Part shown: positions 5,580-9,057 of the stretch, one piece after another | How positions within the stretch are numbered: the first letter of the stretch is position 1 | Layout: every line of letters starts with the position of its first letter | Assembly: GCA_035253645.1 (NCBI GenBank) | Contig: DATFBW010000236.1 | Location: 1 to 9,057, forward strand | Source: DASYRX01 sp035253645 | GTDB taxonomy: Bacteria > Gemmatimonadota > Gemmatimonadetes > Gemmatimonadales > Gemmatimonadaceae | Reading direction: 5' to 3' | DNA length: 9,057 nt | Notes under the pieces: model-generated | What the model was told of the DNA's origin: nothing | What the model saw: the letters and a program-made list of their open reading frames with translations, nothing else | Database searches by the model: none | Position numbers and translations under genes: made by a program

Positions 5580-5846
5580 ATGCCCCGCAATGCTCTATTG
5601 GCTATAAGCGTCCTCGTCTTCGGCCTGCTCGTCATCGCATTGGAGGTTTTTGTTATGCTCCGGCGAAACAGGGGATGGGGACTCCAGTCCAGTCGCACAA
5701 TAGGTATTTCGCTTATCGTCGTTTCGGCTCTCTTCCTCGCATCGGCGGACTTGGCACTTGATCGAGTAACGCCAGTGATTGGGATGTTAGGAACAGTGGC
5801 CGGCTACCTTCTTGGGAAAAGCGACAGTGGAGGTAGCAACGAGTAG
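5580..5846 (+). CDS. Small integral membrane protein, unknown family
   Basis: 88-residue protein with three hydrophobic segments: 5-27 (ALLAISVLVFGLLVIALEVFV), 40-58 and about 65-79 (PVIGMLGTVAGYLLGK). A basic loop LRRNRGW (27-33) lies between the first two, and a short polar tail SDSGGSNE ends it. The C-terminal GMLGTVAGYLLGK is rich in small residues, as in helix-packing or assembly segments. No family is recognised. ATG 5580 is chosen; a GTG at 5571 in the same frame would add three residues. There is no good ribosome site for either. No attC separates it from gene J, 56 bases downstream, so the two may be co-transcribed within one cassette. Confidence 0.65.
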   Translation: MPRNALLAISVLVFGLLVIALEVFVMLRRNRGWGLQSSRTIGISLIVVSALFLASADLALDRVTPVIGMLGTVAGYLLGKSDSGGSNE

Positions 5847-5902
5847 TCGGATCCGTCCGGCATGTATGAGTCATTCTGCTAAAGCCTGAAGAGTCGTGGT
5901 CG

Positions 5903-6607
5903 ATGAACCCAATTACATCGCGTAGATCGCCTCGAACTCGCCGCGCATGTCTGCACCAAGCTGCGCATCTAGTGGCCGGTGTTGAATTGAATCTGCCGAT
6001 CGTCAATAAGCATTACTCGCGCGCCTTCATATCCCGACCCGAGTTAGGTCCTAGCTCCGTTGCGCTGTACGACTGCGACGTGCTACGTGTGTTGGAGATG
6101 GAGGAGACTTACCAGCTTTCGGAAGGTGCATTTGAATCGTATTTGATGGCGGTATTGGTTGGACCGCTCTCCGCACGACTGCAATCGCATGGCTGGCTAC
6201 CACGCATTCATGCGCGTGACGCCGAGGCGCGCCTAGTGCTGCGAGCTGCCGCACGATACCACCGCTTGAAGGGTCAATCGGAGCTTGTTGGGCGCGGTGC
6301 CGACAAAGTTTGGAAAAAGGCCGCTCGCTTTCTGCAAACCCCCGAGATCTGGGGGAAGATTGAGGCCGTTGCGGAAGCCCAGCGCCGAACCGGTGCCGTA
6401 AGCACGCGACGACTTCGGTCGGTCATCGCACGGGCGCCCCTAAAGAGTCCGTTCCACACGTTGGACGTGCTAGGCACGGTATGGGCCGAAACCGAAGTTA
6501 CGGAGTATGTAGATGAGATCTTTACCGAAGACGATGAGCACATACCCGTTATGGCGCACGAGGCACAAGACGATTTACACGAGGGGATCGCCGCAGAGGA
6601 CGAGTAG
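5903..6607 (+). CDS. M41-peptidase-like protein with altered zinc motif (HQAAH)
   Basis: 234-residue protein without a signal. Near the start is RRACLHQAAHLVAG (13-26), which matches the position and surroundings of HEAGHxVVA in M41-like metallopeptidases, but the motif is H18-Q-A-A-H22: both His remain and the catalytic Glu is Gln. Downstream the layout also fits such proteins: a membrane-free helical region with LVGPLSARLQSHGW (85-98, like the 'AGPxAE' helix), RDAEARLVLRAAARY (105-119), and FLQTPEIWGKIEAVAEAQRRTGAVSTRRL (143-171), as in the C-terminal helices of short M41-like proteins. The tail is strongly acidic (DEIFTEDDEHIP). It would lack protease activity by known rules, or act as a binding protein. 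This assignment rests on motif reading and is moderate. The ATG is preceded by GAAGAG at 5889-5894, eight bases away. It shares its cassette with gene I. Confidence 0.68.
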   Translation: MNPITSRRSPRTRRACLHQAAHLVAGVELNLPIVNKHYSRAFISRPELGPSSVALYDCDVLRVLEMEETYQLSEGAFESYLMAVLVGPLSARLQSHGWLPRIHARDAEARLVLRAAARYHRLKGQSELVGRGADKVWKKAARFLQTPEIWGKIEAVAEAQRRTGAVSTRRLRSVIARAPLKSPFHTLDVLGTVWAETEVTEYVDEIFTEDDEHIPVMAHEAQDDLHEGIAAEDE

Positions 6608-6620
6608 CCGCGGAAAAGTG

Positions 6621-6640
6621 GCAGCGTTGACCGACGCTGC
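6621..6640 (+). other. Perfect hairpin after gene J
   Basis: GCAGCGT (6621-6627), loop TGACCG, ACGCTGC (6634-6640), 13 bases after the stop of gene J. It has no T run, so it is not a standard intrinsic terminator. Its left part also resembles an attC right end (GCAGCGTT followed by CCGAC), so it may be an attC remnant. Confidence 0.5.
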
Positions 6641-6664
6641 TCAATGTTCAATGACGAATTTTCG

Positions 6665-6794
6665 GCAGTCAACCGGCGGGCCGGCACATACGTATTGCAA
6701 TTGGCCAGACGCAATCGTTACGTGAAGTGCAAAACCGAGGGCGAGCTCCGCTCGCCTTCGAGAAGATCGCCTTCAGGTGAACGCGGCGTTAGAT
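6665..6794 (+). repeat. attC9, terminal, left half degenerate
   Basis: The right half is consensus: GTGAAGTGCAAAACC, a perfect tip hairpin GGCGAGC (6740-6746) / GCTCGCC (6750-6756) with loop TCC, then GAAGATCGCC, arm CTTCAGGTGAACGCGGC and R' GTTAGAT (6788-6794). The left half lacks the CACCTG arm; the best R'' candidate is GCAGTCAAC (6665-6673), whose GCAG and AAC match the expected GCAGAAC with two extra bases. R' GTTAGAT differs from all others in the array, as expected where the array meets chromosome. Confidence 0.72.
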
Positions 6795-6876
6795 GGCAAC
6801 ACGCATCATGTGCACACAAAGATCCGCCACGTGATGGACCCGGTTCCGGCCGCACCGCGGGCCGTGGGCCGTGAGC
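6795..6876. other. Intergenic gap between array end and permease
   Basis: 82 bases between the last R' box and the stop of the convergent permease gene. It is GC-rich near the permease (short inverted GGCC repeats), but I see no terminator with a T run and no further attC sequence. Confidence 0.5.
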
Positions 6877-9057
6877 TCAACCTTCGTCTTTCAATGCCTC
6901 CGTCGGCTGAATGCGAAGTGCCCGTCGCGTCGGGACGATGCATGCGAGTGCACAGCACAGGATCGTCGACAGCACGAAGACCGCCGCGTTGCCCAAAACA
7001 TCGAGATGCACCTCCGATAGGTCGTCGTTGGCGAGACCGAACCCCAGGATGGCACCTACGCCAATGCCCAGCGCCACCTGAACGAGTGGGCGCTTGAAGA
7101 CGATAGTCAGGACGTCGAGCGGCCGCGCGCCGAGCGCGACGCGCACACCGATCTCCCGCGTCCGCCTGGCAACGGCGAAGGCCGTCACCGCATAGACCCC
7201 GGCGAGCGACAACATCAGCGTCACTCCCGTCAGGCCGATCAGGAGCTGGAACCCGTACAACATTCCTGCGGAATCGGGATCCACCAGAAGGGGCAGCGGT
7301 TTCGGATCGATCACGCGGAGCGCGGGATCGGTCGCCTGCGCGAGCTCGCGGAGACGCACCGCAAAACGCTGCGGATCGCCGCGAACGCGAACGGCGACTC
7401 GCAGCGGCCCGGCCTCACGCGGCAGCGTCGCCCGATAGATACGTTTAGTGTCGTACGAGGTGCTCGTCTCGCTGACGCTGAGATCGGGCACGACACCGAC
7501 GATTTCATACCACGATTCGGCGGTGGGTTCGCCACCTGACGAAAAGTGAAACCGGCGGCCAATGGGATTTCGGCCGCCCAGTATCTCATCGACGAAAGTC
7601 TCGTTCACGAGCACGACACGCGTCCGCTGTTCCGCGTCGGCCGTCGTCAACGCCCGGCCGCGGATCACGGGCGCACCGACCACGTCGAAGAATCGCGGAT
7701 CGACGGACACAAACGCGACGCAGTAGTAGCCCGCCGCACAGCCTTCACTGTGCTCAGCGGCCGGTCCCGGGTCCATCTTGATGAAGTGCCGCCCTTCCGT
7801 CAGCTGCGGCATTTGATCGGCGTACGTGACGTCCAATACGCCTGGGTCCTGTCTGAGCCGATCGGCGAGCGCGCGGTACCGTGCTTCGAGCCGCGCCGCA
7901 CGCACCGCCGGCACCGTGTCTCCACTCGCTGCGACGCCGTCGAGGCGATCCATTTCGAGCGCGGCCGTGAGAAATGCCTCGGCCGGGAATCCTGCGGGCG
8001 TGTCTTTCCTTAAGCTCCCTCCCAGGCCGAGCAGCGGCCACGGAAGCAGCGTCGTGAACGCAATCTGCGCGACGATGACCGCGGTCCACACGCCGCCGAA
8101 CTGCAACCCGCCGCCGCCGCTCGACGCGGCTCGGAGCCTGGCACCGGCACCACCCGACGTCACTTTGAAGGCGGGAACGAAGCCGGCGATCGCCGCCGCG
8201 AACACTGTCAGCAGAGCGGCATACAGAATCGCGGTCCACGAAACCGAAGTGTCGATATAGAACGGCAACGGACCCGTTTGCCCTTCGATGATCGTCCAGG
8301 TCCGCGCGAGCACGAAGCGCGCAACCATCAGACCAACCACCGCGCCAACGACGCAGAGCACGAGCGCCTCGGCAAAGAGTTGCATGATGAGGCGCCCACG
8401 GCTGGCGCCGAGTGCGGCGCGAACCAGGAGCTCCCGCTCTCGACTGACGGCGCGGGCGAACAACAACATTGCGACGTTGCCGCACAACAGCGCGCCCAAG
8501 AGCACGAGGAACACGTTGATCGACGCCAGCCCCAATGCCGCCGCTTCTGGCAAATCACTGACAGCGTCGGGCAGCGAGAGGACTTGCAGGCGCACGTTTT
8601 TGTGCGTCTCCGGAAACATCGTCGCTGCTCGGGCGCCGATCACCGCCGCCTGGGCGGTCGCTTCCTCGCGTGGATGGCCCGGCGCCAGCCGCCCAAAGAC
8701 ATAGCTCAGGCTCGGCGATGCCTCGGGAATCCGCTCGAGATGCAACGGTCGCCACACGCCGTTCCGCTGTGGAAATCCGTAGCCGGGCGGCATCACACCG
8801 ACGATCGTGACAGGTGTGCCGCTGATCCGAATGACGCGGCCGACGGCGTCTGCCGCGCCGTCCAGCTTGTTTTTCCAGAAGTCGTATCCGACCACCACGA
8901 CCTCTCCTGCGTCGCCCCGTTCATCGGCTTCCAGCAGCGTACGTCCCATCAACGCCGGAACGCGCGTCAGCGCAAAGGTCGACGCGGTCACGTTGGCGAC
9001 GGTCTCCGGCTGACCGGGGCCGGCGCCGACGGCGATGCTGCGTTCTTCCACCTCGAC
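6877..9057 (-). CDS. ABC-transporter permease, MacB/FtsX ADOP type (5' end missing)
   Basis: 726 visible residues, open to the right edge; the start codon and the first N-terminal helix are outside the window. Full ADOP permeases have about 800-870 residues with two MacB-PCD/FtsX modules. Visible in order: the end of the first periplasmic domain (VGRVIRISGTPVTIVGVMPPG), the first FtsX core with RAVSRERELLVRAALGASRGRL and several helices ending in PAFKVT, a fresh helix (VWTAVIVAQIAFTTLLPW), a second periplasmic domain (VDPRFFDVVGAPVIRGRALT, VVLVNETF, NPIGRRFHF), and the second FtsX core with VARRTREIGVRVALGARPLDVL and the closing VPTRRALRIQPTEALKDEG. It acts in the inner membrane, probably with an ABC ATPase and an efflux adaptor; the substrate is unknown. 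It faces the array tail to tail and is not part of it, having no attC and being encoded on the opposite strand. The family is frequent in Acidobacteriota and Gemmatimonadota. Confidence 0.92.
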   Translation of the reverse strand, partial: VEVEERSIAVGAGPGQPETVANVTASTFALTRVPALMGRTLLEADERGDAGEVVVVGYDFWKNKLDGAADAVGRVIRISGTPVTIVGVMPPGYGFPQRNGVWRPLHLERIPEASPSLSYVFGRLAPGHPREEATAQAAVIGARAATMFPETHKNVRLQVLSLPDAVSDLPEAAALGLASINVFLVLLGALLCGNVAMLLFARAVSRERELLVRAALGASRGRLIMQLFAEALVLCVVGAVVGLMVARFVLARTWTIIEGQTGPLPFYIDTSVSWTAILYAALLTVFAAAIAGFVPAFKVTSGGAGARLRAASSGGGGLQFGGVWTAVIVAQIAFTTLLPWPLLGLGGSLRKDTPAGFPAEAFLTAALEMDRLDGVAASGDTVPAVRAARLEARYRALADRLRQDPGVLDVTYADQMPQLTEGRHFIKMDPGPAAEHSEGCAAGYYCVAFVSVDPRFFDVVGAPVIRGRALTTADAEQRTRVVLVNETFVDEILGGRNPIGRRFHFSSGGEPTAESWYEIVGVVPDLSVSETSTSYDTKRIYRATLPREAGPLRVAVRVRGDPQRFAVRLRELAQATDPALRVIDPKPLPLLVDPDSAGMLYGFQLLIGLTGVTLMLSLAGVYAVTAFAVARRTREIGVRVALGARPLDVLTIVFKRPLVQVALGIGVGAILGFGLANDDLSEVHLDVLGNAAVFVLSTILCCALACIVPTRRALRIQPTEALKDEG

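Larger units (their letters stand above)
1..6794 (+). mobile_element. Integron gene-cassette array (distal end, integrase not in window)
   Basis: A series of short + strand genes, most followed by an attC-type inverted repeat. Cassette borders, taken as G^TT of each R' box, are: A <1-175, B 176-775, C 776-1501, D 1502-2346, E 2347-2953, F 2954-4178, G 4179-4866, H 4867-5355, I/J 5356-6788. Most attC sites share long stretches of identity, such as TAGCTGTTGCACCTG on the left arm and CAGGTGAACGCAGCGTT on the right, with only the central hairpin and end boxes varying freely. That homogeneity is typical of sedentary chromosomal integrons, whereas mobile integrons carry mixed attC sites. All genes point away from the expected attI, to the left. 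No integrase gene or attI is visible. The last R' box marks the outer edge of the array. Confidence 0.9.

Noticed and set aside
1..6794. Reading the spaced repeats as a CRISPR array or as REP/BIME elements
   Set aside because: Repeats are about 98-140 bp with paired end boxes, the spacers are whole genes, all in one orientation, and the end boxes covary with cassette starts, which fits attC and neither alternative.
6841..6876. Terminator for the permease in the GC-rich inverted GGCC repeats
   Set aside because: The stems are short and ambiguous and no T run follows on either strand.
7754..8485. 243-codon - strand open frame inside the permease gene
   Set aside because: It is a shadow in another frame of the ADOP permease; Arg-rich, no domain, while the permease frame has clear family motifs.

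Overview
The left three quarters of the window (about 1-6794) are part of an integron gene-cassette array. Short genes, all on the + strand, are separated by about 98-140 bp imperfect inverted repeats. Each complete repeat has an R''-like box (GCAGAAC, GCATAAC or a variant) just at or after the stop codon of the preceding gene, inner arms of the type CACCTG-t-CAGGCG / CGCCTgCAGGTG, a variable central hairpin, and an R'-like box (GTTCTGC or GTTATGC) just before the next cassette. These are attC recombination sites. Most share clear sequence identity along their length, as in sedentary chromosomal integrons. No integrase or attI is present; from attC orientation they should lie to the left of base 1. 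The array ends at the R' box GTTAGAT (6788-6794), so this is its distal end.

From left to right: the last codons of a cassette gene (cassette A); B, a probable surface-adhesin-E-like lipoprotein; C, a DUF6174-like lipoprotein; D, a lipoprotein of unknown family; E, a four-helix DUF1772/anthrone-oxygenase-like membrane protein; F, a large lipoprotein with possible SH3-like segments, in a composite cassette with a truncated attC plus a full one; G, a HEAT-repeat-like protein; H, a small membrane protein, followed by an attC with a damaged R'' box; and a last large cassette with two genes (I, a small membrane protein; J, a protein resembling M41-type metallopeptidases but with HQAAH in place of HExxH) and a half-degenerate attC. 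Apart from the adhesin-E, DUF6174, DUF1772, HEAT and M41 resemblances, functions are unknown. Envelope proteins dominate: four of the genes appear to encode lipoproteins and three encode small integral membrane proteins.

Right of the array, on the - strand and convergent with it, is the 3' part of an ABC-transporter permease of the MacB/FtsX 'ADOP' (Acidobacterial duplicated orphan permease) type; its start lies outside the window. This family is abundant in Acidobacteriota and Gemmatimonadota. With the high GC content and the many lipoproteins this suggests a Gram-negative soil-type bacterium of one of those phyla (inference only).

The most informative pattern is in the attC end boxes. At several junctions R'' and R' of the same in-array attC do not match, while the start of each cassette matches the R'' at its own end. 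This is expected if the units have moved as circles through integrase-mediated recombination at G^TT.
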